Assembly: GCA_964445525.1 (NCBI GenBank)
Contig: CAYULA010000015.1
Location: forward strand, 6,459-70,458
Length of the DNA: 64,000 nucleotides
DNA from: Penumbrarchaeum sp964445525
GTDB lineage: Archaea; Thermoplasmatota; Penumbrarchaeia; Penumbrarchaeales; Penumbrarchaeaceae
Reading direction: 5' to 3'
In this document: positions 1 to 9,782 of the stretch, in pieces
Layout of the letters: each line of letters opens with the position of its first letter
How positions within the stretch are numbered: the stretch's first letter is position 1
Notes under the pieces: generated by a model
Seen by the model: only the letters and a program-made list of their open reading frames with translations
Databases searched by the model: none
Told to the model about the DNA's origin: nothing
Translations under genes and position numbers: made by a program

Positions 1-1767
1 GATTCGGCCCGCAATTACGGTCCTTCCCAGGTAGCCACGGTATTTTACGATGATGAGCTCCCCTCATTTGGTATGCCGAATCCGGCACCTGGTTCATGGG
101 TCAATACCAATACCGTGAATTACGAGATGGTGATCAATGACGAGGACGGATCCGGAGTGCGCGGAAGCACTGTGGAGTATGCGGTTTCATACGATGGAGG
201 TATGACATATTCGGCCTGGGAGCCGACCAATCTGAGGAACGAAGGCGAGCAGGTGACCGTGAAGGTATTCCTGAATTTCCGTGAGGGTGAGGGCAACTTC
301 ATCCGCTGGAGGGCCAAGGACATATCCGGTAACGGCTACATAGAGTCCGATCCTTTCCAGGTAAAGGTTGACACCGTTCCCCTGACCTACAAGTCTCCGG
401 TCCCGTCCGAACCCGTGGATGATGATTATGTGGTATGCGGAATAACCATGACCGACACGGGTTCCGGTGTGGATGCATCCACGATCGAGTATTCGATCTC
501 CTATGACGGAGTGTCCAATTACGGTCCCTGGGAGGTATTGGATATCTCTGGCAGTTACAACAATCTTGAGATCGAGACACCTCCGATCTATTTCGAGCGC
601 GGTACTCTGAACTACATCAAGTGGCGGGCCAAGGATACTGCAGGAAACGGTTACACCTATTCCGAGGATCTGCCCATAGATGTTATGCCTGCACGAAAGA
701 ACAGAAATCCCGTAGCCATCATAACCAATCCTCAGGAACAGATAAATTATCTTGAGAGTCAGAAGATCCTTTTTGACGGTTCCATGAGCACCGATCCCGA
801 TGGTGACGAGTTGAAGTATCTGTGGTATTCCGACAAGGATGGTTATCTCGGGACTGATCCTGTTTTCGAGAAGCGCTTGAGTCAGAACAATCATCTGATA
901 ACGCTTCACGTTGATGATGGCATAGCCAACCGCTCCATATCGTTGGAGGTCAAGGTAATACCCGACCCCACCGCTATGGACACCGACAATGACGGCATAC
1001 CGGATTTCAATGACGATGACGATGACAACGACGGTCTTTTGGATATCCAGGAGGACATCAACAAGAACGGTCTGATAGATTTCGATCTCAATGAGACCGA
1101 TCCGAAGAATCCGGATACCGACGGTGACGGTTATGATGACAGTCTGGATGCTTCTCCCCTGAATCCCGAGGTTCGTGAGGAGGAGGATGAGTCGGTTCTT
1201 CCGTGGTATATCGCCCTTTTGATCGTTGTGTTGATAGTTATCGGTCTCGTGGTTGCCGGTCTTCTGTTTGTGATGAAGCAGCGTGTTGACAAGAAGGGTC
1301 TTGATGCTCGTCGTAGTTTGCGCAGGACCCGGCGCAATGTCAAGCGTTTCGAGGTGTTGACCGGTGTACCGACCAACGATCTTCCTGCTATCGAGGCTGT
1401 TCAGTGGGCCCTCCCGGCTGTGATAAACGAGGCATCTGAGTTCCAGCTTGAGGAGCCTCCTTCCGAGGATCTTCTTCCCGAGGCCCCTTCTGATGAAGAG
1501 GAGGAGGATGTGAAGAAACCTGATCTTGAGGATATGGAGGTTCCCGAGCCTGCTTCACCTCCCGAGGGGTCCGATTCCGAGCCATCCATTGGTGACGAGG
1601 TTCCTGGTCCCGAGGCTCCCGAGTCTCCTGAATCCGATGAGGGACCTGAGGAAGCTGATGGAAGCGGTCATCTTGTGAACTGTTCTCTTTGCGGTAGCGA
1701 GATTCCGGTTCCCGAGGGAGCTGGGAGTATAGAGTGTCCTCTCTGCGGCGAGATAAACGAGCTTTGA
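1..1767 (+). CDS. Cell-surface protein with PKD-like and TSP3 repeats, membrane anchor and cytoplasmic zinc ribbon (5' end outside window)
   Basis: The reading frame is open from base 1, so the N-terminus lies upstream. The visible part has two similar beta-rich repeats of about 100 residues, each with a 'GSGV...S.VEY..SYDG' opening and an 'IRWRAKD..GNGY' closing motif. A PKD-like domain with 'STDPDGD' follows, then calcium-binding thrombospondin type 3 repeats (DTDNDGIPD, DTDGDGYDD). A single membrane segment sits after 'SVLPWYIALL', followed by basic residues, a long acidic Pro/Glu-rich tail and a C-terminal four-cysteine zinc ribbon (CSLCG...CPLCG). The order implies an external stalk and a cytoplasmic zinc ribbon. 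The function is unknown; surface adhesion or sensing is inference. A strong terminator follows. Confidence 0.8.
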   Translation, partial: DSARNYGPSQVATVFYDDELPSFGMPNPAPGSWVNTNTVNYEMVINDEDGSGVRGSTVEYAVSYDGGMTYSAWEPTNLRNEGEQVTVKVFLNFREGEGNFIRWRAKDISGNGYIESDPFQVKVDTVPLTYKSPVPSEPVDDDYVVCGITMTDTGSGVDASTIEYSISYDGVSNYGPWEVLDISGSYNNLEIETPPIYFERGTLNYIKWRAKDTAGNGYTYSEDLPIDVMPARKNRNPVAIITNPQEQINYLESQKILFDGSMSTDPDGDELKYLWYSDKDGYLGTDPVFEKRLSQNNHLITLHVDDGIANRSISLEVKVIPDPTAMDTDNDGIPDFNDDDDDNDGLLDIQEDINKNGLIDFDLNETDPKNPDTDGDGYDDSLDASPLNPEVREEEDESVLPWYIALLIVVLIVIGLVVAGLLFVMKQRVDKKGLDARRSLRRTRRNVKRFEVLTGVPTNDLPAIEAVQWALPAVINEASEFQLEEPPSEDLLPEAPSDEEEEDVKKPDLEDMEVPEPASPPEGSDSEPSIGDEVPGPEAPESPESDEGPEEADGSGHLVNCSLCGSEIPVPEGAGSIECPLCGEINEL

Positions 1768-1786
1768 TCGGAAATGGACCTATACT

Positions 1787-1812
1787 GGGGGCTTAGAGCC
1801 CCCCTATTTTTT
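1787..1812 (+). terminator. Intrinsic terminator after the first surface-protein gene
   Basis: GGGGGCT and AGCCCCC form a 7-bp stem with a 3-nt loop (1787-1803), followed by a T-run ending at 1812. It lies 20 bases past the stop codon at 1765-1767. Confidence 0.75.
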
Positions 1813-1826
1813 AATTTGTGAATTTC

Positions 1827-2135
1827 ATGATTATTAGTGGTCGTTTTTCCCTGCAATCTCTTTTCCTTGGGAGGACAACCCTTGAAATCGGGGATATGGG
1901 TATATCCCTATCACGAGGAAAAAAGCAGGTATTCTTGATCAAGTGGACCCAACTCGAAAGGATAGATATGGATAAAAATGGTCCCTTTAAATTGTTGAGG
2001 TTCAAATGCTTTGATAGGACCGAGATGGTTTCGACAAGACATTTCAAGAAGAAGGATTTGAAGAATGGATATTACTTTCTGGTTGAACTTGCCCTTGCCA
2101 ATAATATCAAGGTGATAGAGGTTCGGGGTTGGTAG
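1827..2135 (+). CDS. Small conserved-looking hypothetical protein
   Basis: This frame of about 102 residues starts at ATG 1827; an in-frame GTG at 1818 is possible. It is mostly predicted beta-strand with alternating hydrophobic and basic residues (for example ISLSRGKKQVFLIKW) and has no signal peptide or membrane segment. The pattern resembles small PH- or GRAM-like beta folds, but no family is recognised. It directly follows a terminator, so it probably has its own transcript. Just downstream, another frame carries a short disrupted coding remnant. Confidence 0.45.
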   Translation: MIISGRFSLQSLFLGRTTLEIGDMGISLSRGKKQVFLIKWTQLERIDMDKNGPFKLLRFKCFDRTEMVSTRHFKKKDLKNGYYFLVELALANNIKVIEVRGW

Positions 2136-2313
2136 ATCAATCAAATCACAGATCGACTGGGAGGAATATAAGTTGATGGTGGACGGTGTCAACATCACAA
2201 CCGAATAATCCATCAAATATGTGGCAGATCTTTTATCATTCACAGATCCTGATTTATTAAAAAACCTTGTTGTTGGAGAAGAATACCTCATAAGGTTGGT
2301 AAATACAGCTTAA
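2119..2313 (+). pseudogene. Possible decayed gene fragment interrupted by an in-frame stop
   Basis: One frame reads as protein-like sequence (GRSIKSQIDWEEYKLMVDGV...) up to a TAA at 2206-2208. It continues in the same frame for 34 more protein-like codons (IKYVADLLSFTDPDLLKNL...) to a TAA at 2311. It is out of frame with the preceding small gene and has no clear start. The rest of the gap to 2501 is AT-rich, with a TATA-like stretch near 2453-2462 that could drive the next gene; nothing else is visible. Confidence 0.25.
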
Positions 2314-2501
2314 AGCCAGGTTATTTTCAAAACTAATGTTATTGCATCTTCATGAACTTTCATGATCGAGTTTCCTTCAAGAATCCGGTTGGAAATGAAT
2401 CAGTATTGTTTTGGATAGAATCGAATTTGAAATGTTTTCAAAGATAAATCAAAACTTTTTTAATCCAAGATACCGGTAAATAGCCAGGAAGGGTATTTTC
2501 A

Positions 2502-4106
2502 ATGAAGAAGAAATGGGGTCCGATCATATTCCTGTTCATCATGATCATGGCTCTTGCCGGTCTTGCCGGATGTATGGATGATGAGGTTGTGGGTGTTGGA
2601 GATGGTATCTCTTGCGAACTGGATTCCATAACACGGACTCCGGGCGAATATGATGTACATATCACCCTGGGTTTGACAATCGAAAATCAAATGGATATGG
2701 ATCTGTCTATTTACCATACTCAACTGGTTATGACTACTTTCGAAGGAGAGGAATACACAAGTGATCTGCAGATAGTGAACATGATAAACATCACACAAAA
2801 CGATGAACTCCCGTCTGGCAAGACCGTAAGAATCTCGGCCGGTTTTCGTTTGGATTATGGGATTCATCCTGTTTGGTTGTACCTGAATCATTCTCATTGG
2901 ACCGATATCGGATACATAACGGTTTTTTCAAATTATCTTCCTCTATCGCAAGATTTTCTTCTGGGAGATATGATTGAATACTCCCCTTCAAACCGTCCTT
3001 CATTTATGCTCGATCACATCTCAAGACCCGTTGATATTGTCATGGCTGATCTGAACTATGACGGGCTTGATGATCTGGTGGTGGCTGATTTTGATGGTGA
3101 TTCTGATGATATGGATCATTTTGATATCAGTGATCAAACCAGGAGCTCATCGGTTCAGGGGACCACGGGGGCTATTCACGTTTTTCTGATGGATGGAGCA
3201 TCCGGGGAACCGGTTCCCTTCTGGTCGGGATCATACGGAAGAAGTCCTCGGTGTCTAAAAATTGCTGAAGTTACCGGGGACAATCATCCGGATATAATTG
3301 TTGGTCTCTGGAATTCCAATGATGTCAGGATCATCAAAGGGAACGGCAACGGGTCATTTTCCCATGACGAATACGAGATCATTCCGGTGATGAAACAGCC
3401 TTTCGACCTTGAGATTGCTGATATGAACCTGGATGGTAGAATGGATATTGTTGTGATGGGCGGTCATTCAACGTTAGGAGATGGTTTCGGTGATAGTGTT
3501 TCTATCCTTTTTTCCGATGCCCTCAATAAGTATGATCCTCAAAGATCCGTCAATATTTCCGGAATGGATGGAGGACTAGAGGTTTGCGATCTGAACGGAG
3601 ATGGTCTCCCGGATATCGTTGCCGGGACACATCTTCATATGCAGAGGGTGAACGGCACCTTCTCGAATATTCCGGATATGATCTTCGATGTCCCTGGATT
3701 CCCTGTGGCAGGGGATATTGACGGTGATGGAACTGTTGATCTCCTTTTGGGTGATTCCATCTTCTTGAACGATGAATTGGAGGGTCCGGATAATGTGACG
3801 GATGTGGAACTTCCATGTGATTTTCCCGGGTACGAGATGTTCATTCATTCCGGTATTTCCGACATGACCGGAGATGGAATATCTGATGTCATCATGGGGT
3901 CAAAAATTTTCATTCAAGATAATCACAGATCTTTTCCTCCCGGTTCCGAGATGAATCTGTATGTGGGACAATACGATCCGAGTTACTGGACAAATACTGA
4001 TGGTTCATGTACAGGAGATATGAATCAAGATGAATCTACCGATCTTGCCGTAATATACAAGGATAATACCAATTATTACATTTCCATTTTCTTTCAGGGA
4101 GGATGA
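2502..4106 (+). CDS. Secreted lipoprotein with FG-GAP/VCBS-type repeats
   Basis: A 534-residue protein. The N-terminus is a lipoprotein signal peptide: basic MKKK, a hydrophobic core, then lipobox LAGC with the lipidated cysteine at residue 24. After a beta-rich N-terminal domain come at least six FG-GAP-like blades of about 60 residues, each marked by a calcium-binding D-x-[ND]-x-D-G pattern such as DLNYDGLDDL, DMNLDGRMDI, DLNGDGLPDI and DIDGDGTVDL. This predicts an external integrin-alpha-like beta-propeller tethered to the membrane. The next open frame, at 4110, begins with another lipoprotein signal and propeller-like sequence, suggesting a former two-gene unit. Ligand and function are unknown. 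Confidence 0.8.
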   Translation: MKKKWGPIIFLFIMIMALAGLAGCMDDEVVGVGDGISCELDSITRTPGEYDVHITLGLTIENQMDMDLSIYHTQLVMTTFEGEEYTSDLQIVNMINITQNDELPSGKTVRISAGFRLDYGIHPVWLYLNHSHWTDIGYITVFSNYLPLSQDFLLGDMIEYSPSNRPSFMLDHISRPVDIVMADLNYDGLDDLVVADFDGDSDDMDHFDISDQTRSSSVQGTTGAIHVFLMDGASGEPVPFWSGSYGRSPRCLKIAEVTGDNHPDIIVGLWNSNDVRIIKGNGNGSFSHDEYEIIPVMKQPFDLEIADMNLDGRMDIVVMGGHSTLGDGFGDSVSILFSDALNKYDPQRSVNISGMDGGLEVCDLNGDGLPDIVAGTHLHMQRVNGTFSNIPDMIFDVPGFPVAGDIDGDGTVDLLLGDSIFLNDELEGPDNVTDVELPCDFPGYEMFIHSGISDMTGDGISDVIMGSKIFIQDNHRSFPPGSEMNLYVGQYDPSYWTNTDGSCTGDMNQDESTDLAVIYKDNTNYYISIFFQGG

Positions 4107-4109
4107 TTT

Positions 4110-4860
4110 TTGTGGGGAAGAAAGGATGGCCATTTGCGTTTTCTCATTCTATCCATATCTATCCTGGTAGTTCTATCCGGATGTCTGGAAGGACCCGGAG
4201 AAGATGATGATGGATCCATTATAACCCATTTCGATTACGGGAAATATCCCAGTGATATGAGTTGGAAACCCGATGGTTATTATTCTTTGATTTGTGGTCA
4301 GGCAGGTTAGCTTTACAAAACCGATGGGGATTCAATTGAAGATATCTCCAATCTGACGGAAGGGTCCACACACATTGAAAGTGTTATCTGGCATCCATTC
4401 AGGGAAGAAGCCTTGCTGTTGAGTCAATACGGGTCAGCAATCTTCAATGGTGTGGAGGTCAGGAATATCCCGGGTCTTCGGGTGCAGAATGGTGAATGGA
4501 ATCCATCGGGAGATTTTACATTACTTGTCAGAGGTAATCAAGCGATCAAGTATCATGAAGAGTCCAACTTCACCCAAATCGATATTGAACTGCTGCAGGA
4601 TGATTTCTTCAGGCCCTCCATCAACATTGCCCTGAAACATGTTGCATTCAAACCGGATGGCTCCGAGGCTCTTGTGTCGAATTACAATGGTTTTGTTTTC
4701 GGTATCCTTCGAGGATGGCGAATTCCAAAATGTATCCGATGAGATCGACATGGTTTCGGGCAGATGTCGTAAGATGGCATGGCAACCAGGCGGTGATATT
4801 GTACTGATATTGATAGTCCATCAATCGGACCTCACATTCGAAATATATGCATACCGGTGA
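4110..4860 (+). pseudogene. Broken lipoprotein gene with beta-propeller-like repeats
   Basis: Translation would begin at TTG 4110, preceded by GGGAGG 7 bases upstream. The start encodes a signal peptide with lipobox LSGC and an acidic linker. An in-frame TAG at 4308-4310 interrupts the frame; the same frame then continues to about 4705. The sensible sequence then moves to another frame (FEDGEFQNVSDE...MAWQPGGD) and runs to a stop at 4858-4860. 'VIWHPF', 'GEWNPSGDF', 'VAFKPDGSEA' and 'MAWQPGGD' look like propeller blades. A stop plus a frameshift points to a pseudogene. TAG recoding is unlikely, because several intact genes in the window end in TAG. Confidence 0.7.
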
Positions 4861-4899
4861 GATCGGTTTTTTATCAGGATAAGTATGAAAGAAGACCCC

Positions 4900-7800
4900 T
4901 CACATGAATGCTTCCAGGGTGGTCTCCTTGAACCTCGAAGGGAACATGGCTTCTATGGCCCTCGACATGATGGCGATCCTCTGCTTCAGATAATTGGACA
5001 CATCATATTCCTCCGAGATCGATTGGGCTATGCCAAGGTATTTCTTTACCGAGCCTTCCGCCACGGTGAGGATCAATTTGTTGTTGCATTTATGCGGTTT
5101 TGGAGAGAACAGTAACTTGTTGCATCTACCGGTCAAGGTCAGCCTCCGGTATTTGGTCCCGCATTTGGTGCATCTGAACGACTGCTGTGAATAGGATCTG
5201 AGGTTACCTATCAGGTCCGGGAGAAGATGGGTTGTAAGGACCCTCTCTGCTACATCGTCCTCATCGACGGCCCTTATGATCCTTGCGAGTTCTAGCTGTC
5301 TGTTGATCTTCTCCTCTGTTACTCCTATTGTCTTGTATGCGGAAATCACGGGAGCGTAATTCAGGTCAGTTGTATCCTGGGAGAAGTTCAATCCTTCGTA
5401 CTGGAGCGGGGTCTTCAACCTCATCTTGATCGTATCAAGCCTGTGCATCCAGTAATCATTTATCTTCACCCCTTGCATTGTGGCATGATAGAAATCTATA
5501 GGGTATCTGGGGGCCACATCCACATTGTGGGCTTCCTTGTCAACTTCCATGGGGTCCAGCCTCATCGAGAGGACCAGAGGGGCATCCATCTGTCCTCCCC
5601 TCTTTTCCGGCAGGAATTTTCTGGAGAAGTTCAACAGCCCGTCCATCAGGAGCATTATGGCATCCTCGTCACCGTCACAGTTCCTCCTCTTGGATGCATG
5701 GTAGTACGGATGCCCCATGCATCCCAGGGCTTTGGTGAATCCGATTATCCTGCAGAGGACCCCTCCCGAGGTGTGAGGTGCCAGGCCTATTGCCAGGGAT
5801 CCGATCAGATCTTCCTTCCTTTCCGCATTATAGTATCCTTTCTCACCGTAAAGGAGCTCGAGTTCTTCATCGATGAACCTCGCGACCCGAAGAAGATACT
5901 CCCCTCCCTTCTCGTTTATTACAATATCCTGGACCTTCAACTCGATGATCTGGTCATCCCTGACAAGGTCCTCACCTGCTATATCCTTGTCATATCCAAG
6001 CTTTTTTAGCTTCTCCACAGAGGCCCCGATCTCCCTGGGTTTGAAGTGGGTCATGGTGATATCGGTCATATCGTATCTTATCGTACCGTCCCGGAAGACA
6101 AAGATGTCATGTTTCGCTCTCAGAATGCCTTTTTCAACCCTTTCGGGTATCTTCTCCTTTGAGATCAGGCCCTTGACTCCTTTCATATCGGGAAGGGCGT
6201 CTATCGAGGTGAAACCCAGGATCTTCGATGCCCTCTCGGCATCTTCTTTGGTATTGAGCTGCATCCTTTCCCGGGTGTTTTCCTGGCCCCCCTTCCTCAT
6301 TGCCTTTGCATTGCAGTCGGGACAGTTCACGAAAGGTATCACTTTGTGGCATTCGGGGCATTCCCTCGGAGGGGAGTTGGCTCCTACCAGGGTATTGTAG
6401 GTCTTCTTCAGGAGTCTCTGGGATCCTGCCTCGTCTCCGACCGGGTAGAGGCCGTGAACCGGTGGTTTCATCTGCCTGATGTCAGCCTTTTCCGGCCTGC
6501 CCATCCTGGCTCCTATCCTTGTGGGGGACCTTTCCATGATCCTGATTCCGGCCAGGAGGTTAACGGCTTTCATCACATTATTGGCCCTGGAGAAACCCTT
6601 TGGTATCCTGCAGGATTTCAGATCCGTTGTAATCCCGAGACAGCAGAGAAGGGGAATGGACATATCATCGAGCAGTAACCGCCCCTCACCTGACCTGTGG
6701 GGGCAGTTCAGCTTGATGAGTATATCTTTTATTTCGGGTTCATCCGAGACCGAGAGAGAATCTCCCATCTCTCCGGTATCGAGAATTTGTGTTCTGAAAA
6801 GATTCAGTTCCTGTATGGATATATCATGCCACAACAGTGTCCAGTCAGGATGGAGCGGAACGTCTATCTCCTTGCTGATCCTCACCGCTTCTTCTCCGTT
6901 TTCGGGGATATATTTGCCTATGTCCAGACTTCCGAGCTCTCTGTCAACTGACCTTGCCCTCATCGCGGCTTCCTTCAGATACTTCTTTACCGCCTTGTCG
7001 GCGCTTTCCTCGCAGACCTTTCTTGTTTTAAGGAGTTCCTCTTCTGCGGGTTCAATATCACTGCATTTCAGCTCGGCAAAAGGCCTCATTTCCTCCTTTC
7101 TGATCTCTTCGATCGTCTTTTCAAGATCCATTGCCTCGGAGAATGGATTCTTCCTCAGGCCCTTCTCCTTCATGTAAAGTGAGAGCTCCACCTCCCTTTC
7201 CCACCAATCCCGGGAGAAGGAACCCTGAATGAGCAGGTGATTGTTCTCTGCAAATTCTCCGAAGGGAATGAGGATCTCCCCGATGTCCGTTATCTGCTTT
7301 ATCCTGCCTTTAACGGACTCCATTGTTTCCTTGTCGTTTACCCTGACCAGGTCTCCGTTGTTCAGAAGTACCGTAGGTCCTTCAATGGAATCAACCGGTG
7401 TCACGGCACCTGCTTTTCCGGGTCTTTCTATCTTTATCTGTGTTCCAACAGCCATGAAATTATCGGTTATGAACAAAGTGTATGGGCTGACCCCGATGGA
7501 GGCCAGACCGCAGGTCCTTCCCCTGCCGTACCTTAGCCTGAATCCTCCGGGTCTGGAAGGGTGGGAGAACACAGGTCTGCCCGCGATCAGATCCTTGATA
7601 TATTTCACCGTCGCTTCGACCTTGAGGCCCATTCCCTCATCCGTCAGTTTTACCGGGGAGTCCTCCTCCTCGAAGGTGAAATCAAGATAATTACCCTCCT
7701 CGTCGGTTCCGCTCCCTGCGACACCGGGAATGTCGGAATCCATGTCCTTCATGGATATCATTTGCTCCAGTAATTCATCCTCCATGCAGGTCTTGTCACC

Positions 7801-8658
7801 TTTTTCCTCTTCCTGTTTTTTCTTCACCATCAGAGTCTCCAGGAAATCCCAACCTTCAATCTCCAGGGCCTTGGTAATTTTCAATATCTTCTTCGCTTTG
7901 AGCAGCAGTCCCTCTGCAATGACCAGGCATATGCCCGATCTTACCTGGTTGGTCAAAACCCTTGGAAGATCCCTGTTGCCCTGGACCTCCACCTTCTCCG
8001 TACCCTCGCCGTTCACACAGACCGGACAACGCCGGACTATCTTCTCGATCTCTTCATTGGTGGGTTTGTATTGAAGGTTCTTGTATAGCTGGAATTCCTC
8101 TACATATCTCGCTATCTCCTGTTCGGTGGCCTTGAATTCACCTATGCCCAGGGATTTTCTGACCTGATCGGCAATCAGAACGGAAACGGCCTGGGCGGTC
8201 CCACCAGCCGCCCTGATGGGGCCTGCGAAGAATAGATCGGCATATTCCGTACCATCGGAATTCTTCCCCAGCTTGACCTCGGCAATCCCTTCCAGGGGAG
8301 CTACAAGGACACCTTCCGTGAGGATCGCCAGACCTGTTCTCGTGGCCTGATCCAGTGCCTTTTCCTTGTCAATTCCCCGGGAAACCATCTTTATTGCGGT
8401 TTCCTCCGCTATCTTCAGGAGAAGTTTTTCCCTGGACATTTTGGGTGAGAGTTCCCTGATCCTCTCCGCTATTCCCTGGGGTCCAACCAGCTTCTCAACC
8501 CTTCCCGCAAGGTCCTCGGCAAATGGTATCTCGACATCATCCGTGGGGTCTATCCCTTTCGATCGTGCCCTTGTGGCTACTTCTGCAGCATGGTATGCTT
8601 CCTCCTTCAGATCGGAGAAATACATTTGCATTTTTTTCGAAGCTGCGGGCTTTTTCAT
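4900..8658 (-). CDS. polC: DNA polymerase II (PolD) large subunit DP2
   Basis: A 1252-residue protein, the catalytic large subunit of archaeal family D polymerase, which replicates DNA together with the DP1 small subunit/exonuclease (not in this window). Visible hallmarks are the conserved N-terminal 'KTGLAILTEG'-like and 'FAGPIRAAGGTAQA' segments, the acidic catalytic region KRRNCDGDEDA followed by 'LLDxLLNFS'-like sequence, and zinc modules CPECH...CPDC and CTKCG...C...C near the C-terminus. The catalytic region is uninterrupted, so no intein is present, unlike in some archaeal DP2 genes. It stands alone on the minus strand between plus-strand neighbours. The family assignment is very secure. 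Confidence 0.97.
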   Translation of the reverse strand: MKKPAASKKMQMYFSDLKEEAYHAAEVATRARSKGIDPTDDVEIPFAEDLAGRVEKLVGPQGIAERIRELSPKMSREKLLLKIAEETAIKMVSRGIDKEKALDQATRTGLAILTEGVLVAPLEGIAEVKLGKNSDGTEYADLFFAGPIRAAGGTAQAVSVLIADQVRKSLGIGEFKATEQEIARYVEEFQLYKNLQYKPTNEEIEKIVRRCPVCVNGEGTEKVEVQGNRDLPRVLTNQVRSGICLVIAEGLLLKAKKILKITKALEIEGWDFLETLMVKKKQEEEKGDKTCMEDELLEQMISMKDMDSDIPGVAGSGTDEEGNYLDFTFEEEDSPVKLTDEGMGLKVEATVKYIKDLIAGRPVFSHPSRPGGFRLRYGRGRTCGLASIGVSPYTLFITDNFMAVGTQIKIERPGKAGAVTPVDSIEGPTVLLNNGDLVRVNDKETMESVKGRIKQITDIGEILIPFGEFAENNHLLIQGSFSRDWWEREVELSLYMKEKGLRKNPFSEAMDLEKTIEEIRKEEMRPFAELKCSDIEPAEEELLKTRKVCEESADKAVKKYLKEAAMRARSVDRELGSLDIGKYIPENGEEAVRISKEIDVPLHPDWTLLWHDISIQELNLFRTQILDTGEMGDSLSVSDEPEIKDILIKLNCPHRSGEGRLLLDDMSIPLLCCLGITTDLKSCRIPKGFSRANNVMKAVNLLAGIRIMERSPTRIGARMGRPEKADIRQMKPPVHGLYPVGDEAGSQRLLKKTYNTLVGANSPPRECPECHKVIPFVNCPDCNAKAMRKGGQENTRERMQLNTKEDAERASKILGFTSIDALPDMKGVKGLISKEKIPERVEKGILRAKHDIFVFRDGTIRYDMTDITMTHFKPREIGASVEKLKKLGYDKDIAGEDLVRDDQIIELKVQDIVINEKGGEYLLRVARFIDEELELLYGEKGYYNAERKEDLIGSLAIGLAPHTSGGVLCRIIGFTKALGCMGHPYYHASKRRNCDGDEDAIMLLMDGLLNFSRKFLPEKRGGQMDAPLVLSMRLDPMEVDKEAHNVDVAPRYPIDFYHATMQGVKINDYWMHRLDTIKMRLKTPLQYEGLNFSQDTTDLNYAPVISAYKTIGVTEEKINRQLELARIIRAVDEDDVAERVLTTHLLPDLIGNLRSYSQQSFRCTKCGTKYRRLTLTGRCNKLLFSPKPHKCNNKLILTVAEGSVKKYLGIAQSISEEYDVSNYLKQRIAIMSRAIEAMFPSRFKETTLEAFM

Positions 8659-8803
8659 TCAGGGGTCCCCGGCTTCCCTATCGTTGAATGGTTAAAACCT
8701 TTTTCTCGAGGTAGGGTGAAAGACCTTTATTTTTCTGATAGAGGGGGCAAGATGTTTTTAACCCATTGATGCAATGACCTTGTAAAATACGGGGTAGTTT
8801 CGG

Positions 8804-9664
8804 ATGATGGACGTTTTCATCGTTGAGGATGAGGAGATGATCCAGCAGCTCTATCGGGATGTGCTGTCCATGAGGGGCTATAACGTAGTGGACGTGGCAG
8901 AGACCGGGGAGGAGGCAGTTGATAAATTCCGGAAATTTAAACAAAAACCCGACCTGGTCATTATGGACCACCGAATGCCCGGAATGGGCGGCCTCGATGC
9001 GGCCAGGATGATAATGGAAGAGGATTCCAGCACCAAAATCATTCTCGTATCAGCTGATGATAACGCTGTATGGGAAGCCCTCAAGATCGGTATAGTGGGT
9101 ATGAAGAAACCATTCAACATTGGCGACCTGCTATCGGCCATTGAGGCATCAACTCCGAAGGATTCCCCCAAAAAGAAGGAGAAGTCCGAGGTTCCCGAGG
9201 CACCGATTAAACAGAGCGGCCTCTATCTGGTCGAGGAGCTTGACGCCGAAAGAAGCGTCGATATCTTCAAAGCCCTTCTTGCCAATGATTACAAGGGAAT
9301 GGCTTTTTCGAGAAAGCATCCCGATGTTTTAAGGAAACTCGTGGGAGAAGATGAACTGCCTGTTGTTTGGTTCACATCCACACCGGTAAAGGAATACACC
9401 TGCATTTCCCCGATCAATATCCAGAAGATGCTGATAATGGTACAATCGGCAATATCCAGCAACGAGAAATCCGCAATACTGGTATGGGGTTTTGAATATA
9501 TTCTGACCAACATGAACTTTGACAGGGCTCTTAATCTGCTTCAGGTTCTCAACGACAGGGTGATGACCACAAAGGATTGTATACTGATCTTTTCCATGGA
9601 CCTGGAGATTCTGGGGGAGAGGGAACGCAAATTGGTGGCAAGAGAATTCGAGATCCTGAAATAG
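8804..9664 (+). CDS. Response regulator: receiver domain fused to DUF835
   Basis: 286 residues. Residues 1-120 are a CheY-like receiver with acidic pocket ED (8-9), phospho-acceptor Asp55 (LVIMDHRMPG) and the conserved lysine in MKKPF. After a charged linker (KKKEKSEVPEA), residues from about 140 to the end match the archaeal DUF835 pattern (GLYLVEE..., 'PVVWFTST', 'ILVWGFEYILTNM', 'DCILIFSMDLEILGERE'). DUF835 is a RecA-like-fold domain, often fused to sensory modules in archaea, with no established output. ATG 8807 is an equally good start. The gene is monocistronic, divergent from polC, with a T-rich TATA-like stretch near 8753. An input kinase is not obvious nearby. Confidence 0.8.
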   Translation: MMDVFIVEDEEMIQQLYRDVLSMRGYNVVDVAETGEEAVDKFRKFKQKPDLVIMDHRMPGMGGLDAARMIMEEDSSTKIILVSADDNAVWEALKIGIVGMKKPFNIGDLLSAIEASTPKDSPKKKEKSEVPEAPIKQSGLYLVEELDAERSVDIFKALLANDYKGMAFSRKHPDVLRKLVGEDELPVVWFTSTPVKEYTCISPINIQKMLIMVQSAISSNEKSAILVWGFEYILTNMNFDRALNLLQVLNDRVMTTKDCILIFSMDLEILGERERKLVAREFEILK

Positions 9665-9753
9665 CGAATAATTAACATAATATCACATTTTTTCCTGCCA
9701 GATATTACTCTGGATCATTCTCAATATGTCATATGATAATGGTCCCAATGTTC

Positions 9754-9761
9754 TTATATAT
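9754..9761 (+). promoter_or_regulatory. TATA box of a candidate small RNA
   Basis: TTATATAT lies about 26 bases upstream of 9783, where a structured segment without an open reading frame begins. That is the spacing expected between an archaeal TATA box and its transcription start. Confidence 0.4.
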
Positions 9762-9782
9762 CTAATAGAGGAATGATTAAAC

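Noticed and set aside
4308..4310. In-frame TAG as possible pyrrolysine codon
   Set aside because: The same gene also has a frameshift near 4705, and several intact genes in the window use TAG as their stop.
4900..8658. Intein in PolD large subunit
   Set aside because: The length is normal and the catalytic region is uninterrupted; no splicing motifs were seen.
5443..8695. Plus-strand open frames opposite PolD
   Set aside because: They are complementary-strand shadows of a well-conserved gene and show no protein family features.
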